From NCBI RefSeq assembly GCF_000972705.2, contig NZ_LATL02000252.1, forward strand, positions 1 to 54,546: a DNA stretch of 54,546 nucleotides. Reading direction: 5' to 3'. Positions 32,106 to 47,100 of the stretch are shown here, piece by piece. Both the position numbers and the translations under genes were made by a program. This DNA comes from Limnoraphis robusta CS-951. GTDB lineage: Bacteria > Cyanobacteriota > Cyanobacteriia > Cyanobacteriales > Microcoleaceae. The number at the start of each line of letters is the position of its first letter. Within the stretch, counting starts at the first letter, position 1. The notes under the pieces are model-generated. The model did not search any database. It saw only the letters and a program-made list of their open reading frames with translations, and had not been told where the DNA came from.

Positions 32106-35100
32106 GTTACAATTAACAAGAATCCCTATTAGGGATTGAAACCTAAGGGTGTTTAACCCAGTCCCGTTGGGGGGAATTGCACCCGTTACAATTAACAAGA
32201 ATCCCTATTAGGGATTGAAACTCGCTAGAGACAAAGCAATATTCAACTCATTTAATGTTACAATTAACAAGAATCCCTATTAGGGATTGAAACGATTGCC
32301 TGATAATCCCCAAGCCATCAAACGAAAGTTACAATTAACAAGAATCCCTATTAGGGATTGAAACAACTCCATTGTTGACCGATCACTTTGATTGCCTCGT
32401 TACAATTAACAAGAATCCCTATTAGGGATTGAAACCAAAGGTAAGAAGTGGGCGGTTGTTAATTTAGTCAGGTTACAATTAACAAGAATCCCTATTAGGG
32501 ATTGAAACCAACGAAAAAAGATTGAATATCAAACGAGCATTGTTACAATTAACAAGAATCCCTATTAGGGATTGAAACTCTTTAAAGCGATCGCGCTTAC
32601 TTCTCACGAAGTCCCGACTGTTACAATTAACAAGAATCCCTATTAGGGATTGAAACAACAGATGAACCTCTGAAAATTGCTGTTTAGAGATCGCCAAGTT
32701 ACAATTAACAAGAATCCCTATTAGGGATTGAAACAACTCAGCGATCGCAATATGGATCATAGGCTCTGTTACAATTAACAAGAATCCCTATTAGGGATTG
32801 AAACTCGGATTTCTGCTCTGGCGATCGCTTCTTTCATCTGTTACAATTAACAAGAATCCCTATTAGGGATTGAAACTGATTAGAATCCCCCTCACCGGGG
32901 AGGGGGAGGTAAAGGAGTTACAATTAACAAGAATCCCTATTAGGGATTGAAACCTGATCCGTTTCCTGCCATTCAAAGTTGTATAGGAGTTACAATTAAC
33001 AAGAATCCCTATTAGGGATTGAAACTCAGATTTAATCTCGTCTAACTTCTCTGACAACTGGTTACAATTAACAAGAATCCCTATTAGGGATTGAAACATC
33101 CAACGCCGCAGTGATCGCGCTGTGCCTGATTGTTACAATTAACAAGAATCCCTATTAGGGATTGAAACAAACAACGCCTAAGCTATGAGTTTCCGGCTAA
33201 GGCAAAAGTTAGGTTACAATTAACAAGAATCCCTATTAGGGATTGAAACAATCAACACAGAAGACACCATTCAATCTTATTGTACCATGTTACAATTAAC
33301 AAGAATCCCTATTAGGGATTGAAACCTTAGTAAGAAGATGAAGCGGGAACAACTCAGCAGTTACAATTAACAAGAATCCCTATTAGGGATTGAAACCAAT
33401 TTCTATCGGGTAAAGAGGTTTGCCGTTGAGGTTACAATTAACAAGAATCCCTATTAGGGATTGAAACCAAGAAACATTAGCACTTCCATTAAATGTTTTA
33501 CCAGTCGAGTTACAATTAACAAGAATCCCTATTAGGGATTGAAACGAGAAGCTTTTGCTTAAATTCATCTGGCAAACCTGGTTACAATTAACAAGAATCC
33601 CTATTAGGGATTGAAACAAGTTGCCCGACTAGAAGCCCTATTATCTGATACTGTTACAATTAACAAGAATCCCTATTAGGGATTGAAACTTATTATCCTT
33701 ACGATCTTCAACACCCCATTCAATCGAGTTACAATTAACAAGAATCCCTATTAGGGATTGAAACAGGTTACGGGTAACTGTTGGGAGCTGAACAAGAAGG
33801 GTGTTACAATTAACAAGAATCCCTATTAGGGATTGAAACAATAAATACTTTCATAGACTCTTGATATTTGTCGATCGTTACAATTAACAAGAATCCCTAT
33901 TAGGGATTGAAACCAAAAGCTGATGGGCCACAAGGACATCAGAAATAGTTACAATTAACAAGAATCCCTATTAGGGATTGAAACCGGGAATTCCTGAAGC
34001 AATCGGGATTAGTCGGGTTTGGTTACAATTAACAAGAATCCCTATTAGGGATTGAAACGATAGTAACACTAGAATTCGATTAGAAGTTGGGGTTACAATT
34101 AACAAGAATCCCTATTAGGGATTGAAACTTCAGAACCGTATTACTTAGAACAACCAAACTGTTACAATTAACAAGAATCCCTATTAGGGATTGAAACCAG
34201 TTTGAGCGAGCTTATTATAATGACGAGCAAATGTTACAATTAACAAGAATCCCTATTAGGGATTGAAACTACAATAACACATTCGTCTCAACTTTGTCAC
34301 AAATTTCCGGTTACAATTAACAAGAATCCCTATTAGGGATTGAAACGTAATGACTGAATTCGCTACTCAAGCTCCCATTGTTACAATTAACAAGAATCCC
34401 TATTAGGGATTGAAACACTAGATATCCTGTGATAATATGCCGTTCACCGTTACAATTAACAAGAATCCCTATTAGGGATTGAAACAATCTCTTCACCTTT
34501 GTAGTTCACACCCTTACGAGTTACAATTAACAAGAATCCCTATTAGGGATTGAAACTTACAGGAACCAAGGTAGAAATAGCCTTGATCCCCGTTACAATT
34601 AACAAGAATCCCTATTAGGGATTGAAACCAATTGATCGCCAAGGGAGTATTTCAAGGTGATGGTTACAATTAACAAGAATCCCTATTAGGGATTGAAACA
34701 AAAATGCTCTTAGCATTAGAACCCGATGTAGTTATCCTTGGTTACAATTAACAAGAATCCCTATTAGGGATTGAAACTGAGTATCCCAAAGGATTGCAAG
34801 AATTTGTCTAAGGTTACAATTAACAAGAATCCCTATTAGGGATTGAAACACAGCACTTTGGTGGGTTTTGTCCACCAGTTGATGTTACAATTAACAAGAA
34901 TCCCTATTAGGGATTGAAACAATGAGACGATTTTTTCAGCCTGTTCAATCATCAGTTACAATTAACAAGAATCCCTATTAGGGATTGAAACCACCATATT
35001 TTCAAGGTGGATTTTAATTCGTTATCGTTACAATTAACAAGAATCCCTATTAGGGATTGAAACACAAAATAGGCATTTCCATTAGCCCTAGAAGCTTACG

Positions 35101-38100
35101 TTACAATTAACAAGAATCCCTATTAGGGATTGAAACGTTTAGCTTCCATCCGCGTGCATTGGCATCTCTTGTTACAATTAACAAGAATCCCTATTAGGGA
35201 TTGAAACGAGGAAAAATCGAGATTTAGAATTTTGAGCGAGTGGAGTTACAATTAACAAGAATCCCTATTAGGGATTGAAACAGAAATTAGGATGATGGCT
35301 CAATTGATTCGACATACACGTTACAATTAACAAGAATCCCTATTAGGGATTGAAACGCATCACAAAGCAACAATGTTCGCCGACAAATTCCATCATGTTA
35401 CAATTAACAAGAATCCCTATTAGGGATTGAAACATAAGTTCCAGTATCAGCCCTTAGCGCGGAAAATCTCCCGAGTTACAATTAACAAGAATCCCTATTA
35501 GGGATTGAAACTTGAACCTTCCGCTAAACAGCAACAATTACCGCAAGGCAGCGACGTTACAATTAACAAGAATCCCTATTAGGGATTGAAACGAGGGAAC
35601 GTATTAGGTTGCACAGCTTCGGGTTGGTTACAATTAACAAGAATCCCTATTAGGGATTGAAACTTAAATTTAGTTGAATAGGGGGATTTATTCCCCCACA
35701 AGTTACAATTAACAAGAATCCCTATTAGGGATTGAAACGGAGTAATTCTTAGAAATTTCATCCGCTCATAAAGTTACAATTAACAAGAATCCCTATTAGG
35801 GATTGAAACAAACTGACCATTCACTAAGCTAAATTGCTTATCCTGTTACAATTAACAAGAATCCCTATTAGGGATTGAAACAAGGTGATGCCGTTTGAGT
35901 TTGTCCGTCAGGTAATTCTCGTTACAATTAACAAGAATCCCTATTAGGGATTGAAACTAACCCAACAGGCGCGTGTAATGTAACAAGTTATGCGATGGTT
36001 ACAATTAACAAGAATCCCTATTAGGGATTGAAACTTCGCAGAAGTTTTAGCCCAACTTTTGGATAACGTTACAATTAACAAGAATCCCTATTAGGGATTG
36101 AAACGGGAGTCACGATCCCACCCAACAACTAACTCACGTTACAATTAACAAGAATCCCTATTAGGGATTGAAACAGTTCAACGACGGATTCAGGCAATGT
36201 TTATATTAGTTACAATTAACAAGAATCCCTATTAGGGATTGAAACTCGCTACGATCCTTGATCCAGAAACGGCGATCATATCGTTCAACGTTACAATTAA
36301 CAAGAATCCCTATTAGGGATTGAAACATTCATAATATAACCTCAATCGATACCCTATTATGGTTACAATTAACAAGAATCCCTATTAGGGATTGAAACTA
36401 GGTATAACCCATCCGCCTTGCATTATTGAGCAAGTCCTAGTTACAATTAACAAGAATCCCTATTAGGGATTGAAACAATTATCACTGGTTCATAATCAAA
36501 AGCGTTTCTAGTTACAATTAACAAGAATCCCTATTAGGGATTGAAACGGTTTTGAGCCACTCGACAAACTTCTCCCAGTCTTGTTACAATTAACAAGAAT
36601 CCCTATTAGGGATTGAAACTTTGGTTCATTCATTTTTCGTGGCAAAGTGTTTATAGTTACAATTAACAAGAATCCCTATTAGGGATTGAAACATCAGGAC
36701 TCATATTCAATCTCGGGAAACCCCAGTTACAATTAACAAGAATCCCTATTAGGGATTGAAACAAGACTTGGTATCATAAGTTAACCGCATTTTTGCAAGG
36801 TTACAATTAACAAGAATCCCTATTAGGGATTGAAACGAGGGAGTAACTGAGATCGGAATGCGATCGCACAGTTACAATTAACAAGAATCCCTATTAGGGA
36901 TTGAAACTAGTTCCCAACCATCCCAGTTGCGGGTGTAAATAGTTACAATTAACAAGAATCCCTATTAGGGATTGAAACTTCAGGAATTTCCTCTATTCTT
37001 TTTGACAAAACTTCCATGGTTACAATTAACAAGAATCCCTATTAGGGATTGAAACTTTTCAGCCGGGGATTTTGGATCGCTCGTTCGTCTAGCGTTACAA
37101 TTAACAAGAATCCCTATTAGGGATTGAAACGGATTTGAAACGCTCGACCTATGCTATTAGCAGATCGTTACAATTAACAAGAATCCCTATTAGGGATTGA
37201 AACTACTGGATTGCACCTCCAGATGATAACTCAACTTGTTACAATTAACAAGAATCCCTATTAGGGATTGAAACCTAAGGGAATTAATCCCAGTCCCGTT
37301 GGGGGAATGTTACAATTAACAAGAATCCCTATTAGGGATTGAAACTGGAGTTACTGTTTACGGAGCTGTTGCAACATCTTCAGACCCCAAGTGTTACAAT
37401 TAACAAGAATCCCTATTAGGGATTGAAACAAGGATTGGGGAAATGATGGGGAAATTGCGATAGAGTTACAATTAACAAGAATCCCTATTAGGGATTGAAA
37501 CAGATTAGAAGGTGAAACGAGTTACACCTATCAGGTTACAATTAACAAGAATCCCTATTAGGGATTGAAACCGGGGGATGAACGATGGCGAACTCGCCTT
37601 TCAAGGTTACAATTAACAAGAATCCCTATTAGGGATTGAAACCTTCGATAAGTTTCTCCGCTAAATTTGGTAACTGGTTACAATTAACAAGAATCCCTAT
37701 TAGGGATTGAAACACTTTATTAGATTTGTCACTGCCAATAAATATTCTATTGTTACAATTAACAAGAATCCCTATTAGGGATTGAAACCAAGAAGTTCAA
37801 ACAGAAAAGACTATTTACGAAGGTTACAATTAACAAGAATCCCTATTAGGGATTGAAACTCTGGAATAGACTTGGCTTCGTTGATTCTTGTTACGTTACA
37901 ATTAACAAGAATCCCTATTAGGGATTGAAACGGAAGATTAACAGCAGATAGCTTTGCTGGGAGCTGCTCAGGGTTACAATTAACAAGAATCCCTATTAGG
38001 GATTGAAACTCTCTGTATATTCTATCACAGAGGATCTATAAACAGTTACAATTAACAAGAATCCCTATTAGGGATTGAAACGATAGAAATATCGCTTTCT

Positions 38101-41100
38101 TGCCATTCAAAATTATAAATAAGTTACAATTAACAAGAATCCCTATTAGGGATTGAAACGTGATTATGAGAAAGGGTTGAATATAACGTATTGTGATTGT
38201 TACAATTAACAAGAATCCCTATTAGGGATTGAAACCATTTGTAAATATTCCACCGTCCTGAATCCCACCGGTTACAATTAACAAGAATCCCTATTAGGGA
38301 TTGAAACTTTAAAAACCTGATATTGATAGTAAGCCAGTTCGGTTACAATTAACAAGAATCCCTATTAGGGATTGAAACGTCTTGGGAGGGCTTCGCCGCA
38401 CAAATTTCCGTGTTACAATTAACAAGAATCCCTATTAGGGATTGAAACGGCAAAGCTAAAATCAAAAGTCGCATTGTGAGAAGTTACAATTAACAAGAAT
38501 CCCTATTAGGGATTGAAACTTGAATCAGCAATATTGCTTCAGATTGCAGCGCTGTTACAATTAACAAGAATCCCTATTAGGGATTGAAACAATGATCCAA
38601 GCTGTGAGTAAGCAGATCGAGGATGTTACAATTAACAAGAATCCCTATTAGGGATTGAAACAACTAAACAACTATTTTTAACCTTTCTTGAAGGGTTACA
38701 ATTAACAAGAATCCCTATTAGGGATTGAAACCTGATCCTTGCCCACCTCCCGAAGATCCGCCTCTAATTGTTACAATTAACAAGAATCCCTATTAGGGAT
38801 TGAAACCAGTACCTTCTAGACATACTTGCACAATTAGATAATTGTTACAATTAACAAGAATCCCTATTAGGGATTGAAACCCAAGAACAGTCTGGTAGCG
38901 GGTCTGCCATTCGAGTTACAATTAACAAGAATCCCTATTAGGGATTGAAACTGCACTGTAGGGGATTTTACGATCAATAATAAATGCGTTACAATTAACA
39001 AGAATCCCTATTAGGGATTGAAACAGGTTCAACGCTGGATTAGACCGATTGGTGAGAGAGTTACAATTAACAAGAATCCCTATTAGGGATTGAAACATCC
39101 GACTTAAGGATAGATACAGTTGAACTTCTAAGTTACAATTAACAAGAATCCCTATTAGGGATTGAAACGTCAAAAAGAGTTTTGATTAACTTTTCTTCTC
39201 TTGTTACAATTAACAAGAATCCCTATTAGGGATTGAAACTAAAATCATGCACACAGAAACATCGACAAAGGTTACAATTAACAAGAATCCCTATTAGGGA
39301 TTGAAACCTCATCTTTATTACTATGTCTACGCAGGGCATTGTTACAATTAACAAGAATCCCTATTAGGGATTGAAACTACTCATGACCAAAGTGCTAATA
39401 CTATTAATAGTGTTACAATTAACAAGAATCCCTATTAGGGATTGAAACAAATCAATTGCATTTATTAAGTCTGTTGGGCGCTCTCGCGTTACAATTAACA
39501 AGAATCCCTATTAGGGATTGAAACAAAATCTACAGACAATTCTGTGGCTATGGAAGAGTTACAATTAACAAGAATCCCTATTAGGGATTGAAACACATTC
39601 AGTTTGGGTAGAATCATAACGATCTAAAGTTACAATTAACAAGAATCCCTATTAGGGATTGAAACCACCAATTGCAACTGCTCAAACCCGCTCTGTGTAG
39701 TTACAATTAACAAGAATCCCTATTAGGGATTGAAACCAAATTTTGAAGGCAGCGAATGTTTAAGGATGTGGCGCAATGTTACAATTAACAAGAATCCCTA
39801 TTAGGGATTGAAACACTTCTGATTCCTAGCAAACCTTTACCTTTATTGATACTCGTTACAATTAACAAGAATCCCTATTAGGGATTGAAACTCATTCCAG
39901 ATTGCCTAGCCCATTCTGCTTGGGTCTTGTTACAATTAACAAGAATCCCTATTAGGGATTGAAACAGTATAACTGTAATACCAAAGGTAGTAAACCGAGT
40001 TACAATTAACAAGAATCCCTATTAGGGATTGAAACGCCACCTTCCGAGCGCTCTTTCGTGAATAGCTGACCAGTTACAATTAACAAGAATCCCTATTAGG
40101 GATTGAAACTTCGATAGCCGTTATTTCTAACACCTAGCAAGCGTTACAATTAACAAGAATCCCTATTAGGGATTGAAACTTAACTTCTCTCTCGGAACAG
40201 TAAGCCTTCGATGGTTACAATTAACAAGAATCCCTATTAGGGATTGAAACAACAACTCAGTCCTGAGCATGACATTAAACTACTCAAGTTACAATTAACA
40301 AGAATCCCTATTAGGGATTGAAACTTAACGAATACAAACCAAGCAAACAGCCCCTAGCGTTACAATTAACAAGAATCCCTATTAGGGATTGAAACGAAAA
40401 CAGCTAATTTCTTCAGCCAACTGATTGTATTGTTACAATTAACAAGAATCCCTATTAGGGATTGAAACCCGCGCCAACGATTTCCTTTTTCATCTGTATA
40501 GTGTTACAATTAACAAGAATCCCTATTAGGGATTGAAACGAAGACCCGATAAATCTTCCACTCCGAAAACCAGGTTACAATTAACAAGAATCCCTATTAG
40601 GGATTGAAACAAGTTGAAAAGATAGTTGATTTTTGTTTTACCAGGTTACAATTAACAAGAATCCCTATTAGGGATTGAAACAAGGTTTTGAGGATAGCCG
40701 TCTATCCTCCTTCACGTTACAATTAACAAGAATCCCTATTAGGGATTGAAACAGAAGTCGCAAAACTGTCACAGATTTTTGATCGGAAAGCTGGTTACAA
40801 TTAACAAGAATCCCTATTAGGGATTGAAACTTATTAGTGAGAATTTCATCTCACCAGTACCGATGGTTACAATTAACAAGAATCCCTATTAGGGATTGAA
40901 ACAAAACAGACTTAACTGACTCTAAACCTTTAACTGGTTACAATTAACAAGAATCCCTATTAGGGATTGAAACAGGAAGCAGAACCTTATCATAGAGCAG
41001 GTCAGAAAGGTTACAATTAACAAGAATCCCTATTAGGGATTGAAACTCTCAGTTCGATATCGTCGATGTTGATGATCACGTTACAATTAACAAGAATCCC

Positions 41101-44100
41101 TATTAGGGATTGAAACTAAAATGAGACTGGGGCGAGGGACAATTCTCGAAGGTTACAATTAACAAGAATCCCTATTAGGGATTGAAACATACTATCACAA
41201 GCCTCGGAGCAAGGATAGCCATAGTTACAATTAACAAGAATCCCTATTAGGGATTGAAACATTGGCGCAGGCAACCCAGGGGAAGTCGCCAAAATCCAGA
41301 GTTACAATTAACAAGAATCCCTATTAGGGATTGAAACCCAAACTTAATCCAACTATAAATAGATTCAAGCGTTACAATTAACAAGAATCCCTATTAGGGA
41401 TTGAAACACAGGGAACGGAAAACCTGGGAAATCGAGACCATAGCCATAGTTACAATTAACAAGAATCCCTATTAGGGATTGAAACAAAATAAATTTACAC
41501 CTTAATTATTCAGTTTTAAGGTTACAATTAACAAGAATCCCTATTAGGGATTGAAACGCAATACCGTAACACCCCCTACAAAGGCAGAAATAACCTTGTT
41601 ACAATTAACAAGAATCCCTATTAGGGATTGAAACAACCTAACATTCAAGAATTCCCCCCTCTTGGACACTGCCGAGTTACAATTAACAAGAATCCCTATT
41701 AGGGATTGAAACTTCCTCCACTAACTCTGATATCAAAATCAAGCTGTTACAATTAACAAGAATCCCTATTAGGGATTGAAACTTTCATAGCTATTAAGTA
41801 GCGCTGGCTGTAGGCTTGTTACAATTAACAAGAATCCCTATTAGGGATTGAAACCTACAGCTATTCGTTGATCTTCGACAGATAAACTACACGAAGTTAC
41901 AATTAACAAGAATCCCTATTAGGGATTGAAACCGATGGGATTCAGGACGTTGGAATATTTATAAATGGTTACAATTAACAAGAATCCCTATTAGGGATTG
42001 AAACTCGAATCATAATACTGATGCCGAGTACACCTTCTCAATAGTTACAATTAACAAGAATCCCTATTAGGGATTGAAACGGGGCTATTGGTGTAGGAAT
42101 GGCAGCATTGTTAAAATGTTACAATTAACAAGAATCCCTATTAGGGATTGAAACCAAGAACTCCTCGACCAATGCGGGGAGTACGTGGGTTACAATTAAC
42201 AAGAATCCCTATTAGGGATTGAAACATCAAAATTTTAATCAGCGATCAACAAACTGATTGTTACAATTAACAAGAATCCCTATTAGGGATTGAAACCTCG
42301 ATCTAATCTCAGACCGCACGAAGAAATTTAGTTACAATTAACAAGAATCCCTATTAGGGATTGAAACACTTGCCCTTTCATCCTCGTCGTGAATCCGCTT
42401 AGGTTACAATTAACAAGAATCCCTATTAGGGATTGAAACCTTTGATTTGCGCAGATAGAGATTTATTTAGGTTACAATTAACAAGAATCCCTATTAGGGA
42501 TTGAAACAACTTTTACCCGATTGGGTATCGCCTTTACTCAAGTTACAATTAACAAGAATCCCTATTAGGGATTGAAACGTGCGGTTGCTTCGGCATCAAA
42601 TTTGGTATGCAGGTTACAATTAACAAGAATCCCTATTAGGGATTGAAACCAAAAGACGAGGTAGATTTCGAAACGGCGACGGCAATTTTTGTTACAATTA
42701 ACAAGAATCCCTATTAGGGATTGAAACTGGGGATTCCGACAGCAACATTTGGGCAAAGACGGGTTACAATTAACAAGAATCCCTATTAGGGATTGAAACA
42801 TGGCATCAACCAATTCCTCTCGAATATTTTCATGTTACAATTAACAAGAATCCCTATTAGGGATTGAAACTTAGCTTTGTCCCAATGGGATTATACACCA
42901 GCACAGGTTACAATTAACAAGAATCCCTATTAGGGATTGAAACTGATTTGAATTTGCCTCGTTGTTTCTGCTGGTGTGTTACAATTAACAAGAATCCCTA
43001 TTAGGGATTGAAACTAAGTCTGATTAGCTAACATAAAAAGGGGGTTTGTTACAATTAACAAGAATCCCTATTAGGGATTGAAACGGGGAATTTTTAGGCT
43101 AAAGTTTTTCGGAAAAACCATGTTACAATTAACAAGAATCCCTATTAGGGATTGAAACCTTTCGGGCTGTATTCTCCACTGCCATAAAATCTGTTACAAT
43201 TAACAAGAATCCCTATTAGGGATTGAAACCTGACTACGTGCCGACCTGCGTTGAGGACATGGAAGTTACAATTAACAAGAATCCCTATTAGGGATTGAAA
43301 CATTTTGCAATTCTCTCCAAAGAGCATTCCATTTGTCGTTACAATTAACAAGAATCCCTATTAGGGATTGAAACAAATGCTTCCGCCAGGTTGATCCAAC
43401 TGTGAGAAGTTACAATTAACAAGAATCCCTATTAGGGATTGAAACCAAGAACTGGGCATCAACAACCGCAGGATTTATGTTACAATTAACAAGAATCCCT
43501 ATTAGGGATTGAAACTAAAATCATGCACACAGAACCATCGACAAAGGGCTTAAGTTACAATTAACAAGAATCCCTATTAGGGATTGAAACGGGGGAATTT
43601 TCCCCCTTCCTTCAACCATGAAATGTTACAATTAACAAGAATCCCTATTAGGGATTGAAACGTCCCAAACCCGCCTTTATACAAGTTCGAGATAAGTTAC
43701 AATTAACAAGAATCCCTATTAGGGATTGAAACAGTTGAAGTTAATTTTCAGCGATTGAACCTGAGAAATCGGTTACAATTAACAAGAATCCCTATTAGGG
43801 ATTGAAACACAATATACCCTAAAAATGGATGATTCATATATGTTACAATTAACAAGAATCCCTATTAGGGATTGAAACGGGGTTTTGTGTTGTACTGCCC
43901 CAACTATTAATTGTTACAATTAACAAGAATCCCTATTAGGGATTGAAACAACTTATAAGATATTCTGATCGCCGATACCTGATGTTACAATTAACAAGAA
44001 TCCCTATTAGGGATTGAAACACGTCCATCCAACAGGTACTAGAAGGCACCTCAGGTTACAATTAACAAGAATCCCTATTAGGGATTGAAACGAAAAAACC

Positions 44101-47100
44101 TCAGTGGCACAATATCCCGACAGTTGCGTTACAATTAACAAGAATCCCTATTAGGGATTGAAACCCCGACCTGTAACTCCAGAGTTACACCGCAACCAAA
44201 GTTACAATTAACAAGAATCCCTATTAGGGATTGAAACAAGTATTTCCTGTGTGTAAAATTAAGGAGTAAGTGTTACAATTAACAAGAATCCCTATTAGGG
44301 ATTGAAACCAGAAAGATTGGGTGAAAGTAATTCGCGATCAGTTGTTACAATTAACAAGAATCCCTATTAGGGATTGAAACAAGATGTGGCGATTACTTAC
44401 AAACTAGAAACCGGAGGTGAGGTTACAATTAACAAGAATCCCTATTAGGGATTGAAACTTGGAAGTTCGCGGGGCTTACAAAGGTGGCGGAACAGGAAAT
44501 AAGTTACAATTAACAAGAATCCCTATTAGGGATTGAAACAAAATAAAGCTATTGAATTCAAAAGAAAGTATTCCCCGTTACAATTAACAAGAATCCCTAT
44601 TAGGGATTGAAACGAGTCGGTGAGTGTGGGGGATGGGTCGATCATCCGTTACAATTAACAAGAATCCCTATTAGGGATTGAAACTTGAACTTCCAGCACT
44701 TTCTTGGCTAGCTCTATTGTTACAATTAACAAGAATCCCTATTAGGGATTGAAACATTTCTGTATGGAACGACAGCGATAATCTTGTCTCCGTGTTACAA
44801 TTAACAAGAATCCCTATTAGGGATTGAAACTATGAAAAAGAACGTGGGTTAGATGGAAAGCCCAGTTACAATTAACAAGAATCCCTATTAGGGATTGAAA
44901 CCTCTGAGAAAGTAAGCACCCAGTCCGATAGCGAGTGAGAGTTACAATTAACAAGAATCCCTATTAGGGATTGAAACGTGGATGGCTGTCGTGCCTCGCA
45001 TTTGTCCCAGGTTACAATTAACAAGAATCCCTATTAGGGATTGAAACTTACAAAAATTTTTGGTAGTGTAGCGGCAGGAATGGTTACAATTAACAAGAAT
45101 CCCTATTAGGGATTGAAACTTTAAGATAGTTAAAATAGCTCAATCTCTGAGCAGAGTTACAATTAACAAGAATCCCTATTAGGGATTGAAACATCTTCTT
45201 CGCGCTGGTACTCGGGTGTCATTGAACGCCAGGTTACAATTAACAAGAATCCCTATTAGGGATTGAAACAAGCCTTGTTGCCAGACTTGGTAAAGCTCTT
45301 TTGGTGTTACAATTAACAAGAATCCCTATTAGGGATTGAAACATCGTAGAGATCAATGTAAACCGCACCGGGCAACGTTACAATTAACAAGAATCCCTAT
45401 TAGGGATTGAAACTTCATTTTCCCTGACGTTCATTTTTGCCGCAACAGTTACAATTAACAAGAATCCCTATTAGGGATTGAAACGGGCAATTGGAGAACA
45501 GCTTACAGCGATCGCAACGTTACAATTAACAAGAATCCCTATTAGGGATTGAAACGCGATGATTTTTTCAGAAATAATTTGACCGCCGAAGGTTACAATT
45601 AACAAGAATCCCTATTAGGGATTGAAACTGATTCCGGTTTGGAATTGCTCAAAACTGTACTCAGTTACAATTAACAAGAATCCCTATTAGGGATTGAAAC
45701 GACAGTTAGATTGAGTTTATTGGCAAGATTTGTTGTTACAATTAACAAGAATCCCTATTAGGGATTGAAACTTTCTGAAAGCACTGATAATGCAGTCATC
45801 ATTTAAGTTACAATTAACAAGAATCCCTATTAGGGATTGAAACAACATAAATCTTGATGATGCTAGTGGAAGCGATAGTTACAATTAACAAGAATCCCTA
45901 TTAGGGATTGAAACCTCATCGTAGAAGTGGTAATAATAGGGTTTTGAGTTCATTGTTACAATTAACAAGAATCCCTATTAGGGATTGAAACCTTATCTGA
46001 CAGATTAAAAGATATGGAACACAATCGTTACAATTAACAAGAATCCCTATTAGGGATTGAAACGCAGCTTCATTTATCCCTGCGATTGCTTACGAAATTA
46101 TCCAAGTTACAATTAACAAGAATCCCTATTAGGGATTGAAACCGAGTGATTCTATTGCTCGTTCGATCTCATCAATTGTTACAATTAACAAGAATCCCTA
46201 TTAGGGATTGAAACCAGATAGAGACAGCAAGCGACTTTATTCTGATAACGTTACAATTAACAAGAATCCCTATTAGGGATTGAAACAATGCTTTCCACGC
46301 CAACCCGAGAAACAAGCAAGGTTACAATTAACAAGAATCCCTATTAGGGATTGAAACTTAAGTCTTCCAGGAAAGTAGGAGAAACTTCCCCGTTACAATT
46401 AACAAGAATCCCTATTAGGGATTGAAACCTAAACCTCCAGCTAGAAGGGGGAAGTAAACTAAATGGTTACAATTAACAAGAATCCCTATTAGGGATTGAA
46501 ACAAGAGAACTTCTCCATCGGATTGAATCATTCAATCGGGTTACAATTAACAAGAATCCCTATTAGGGATTGAAACAGCTATCGGCATTCGTCTAGGTAT
46601 CTTTCTGTTCTCGTTACAATTAACAAGAATCCCTATTAGGGATTGAAACGTATCGTACACAGTCCCATCAGAATTTCCTCTTATGTTACAATTAACAAGA
46701 ATCCCTATTAGGGATTGAAACGGATCGTTTACGGGGGAAAGCCTGTCTGCATTGAGTTACAATTAACAAGAATCCCTATTAGGGATTGAAACAACTTGGG
46801 ACATTCGGAAGATACAGCAATATTGTTACAATTAACAAGAATCCCTATTAGGGATTGAAACGGGGAGTTGTAGCAGAGTTTATCATTTATTTATTGTTAC
46901 AATTAACAAGAATCCCTATTAGGGATTGAAACATTCGATATTCATACAAGCCAGAAATATAATTAAATTCTGTTACAATTAACAAGAATCCCTATTAGGG
47001 ATTGAAACTGCTCTGACAAAACCGGAACGTGATCATAAGCAGTGTTACAATTAACAAGAATCCCTATTAGGGATTGAAACACTTGAACGTGAGATAGAGC

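Noticed and set aside
37512..37534. GTTACACC inside a spacer as a possible extra repeat
   Set aside because: Only five bases match the repeat start; the real repeat begins at 37535.
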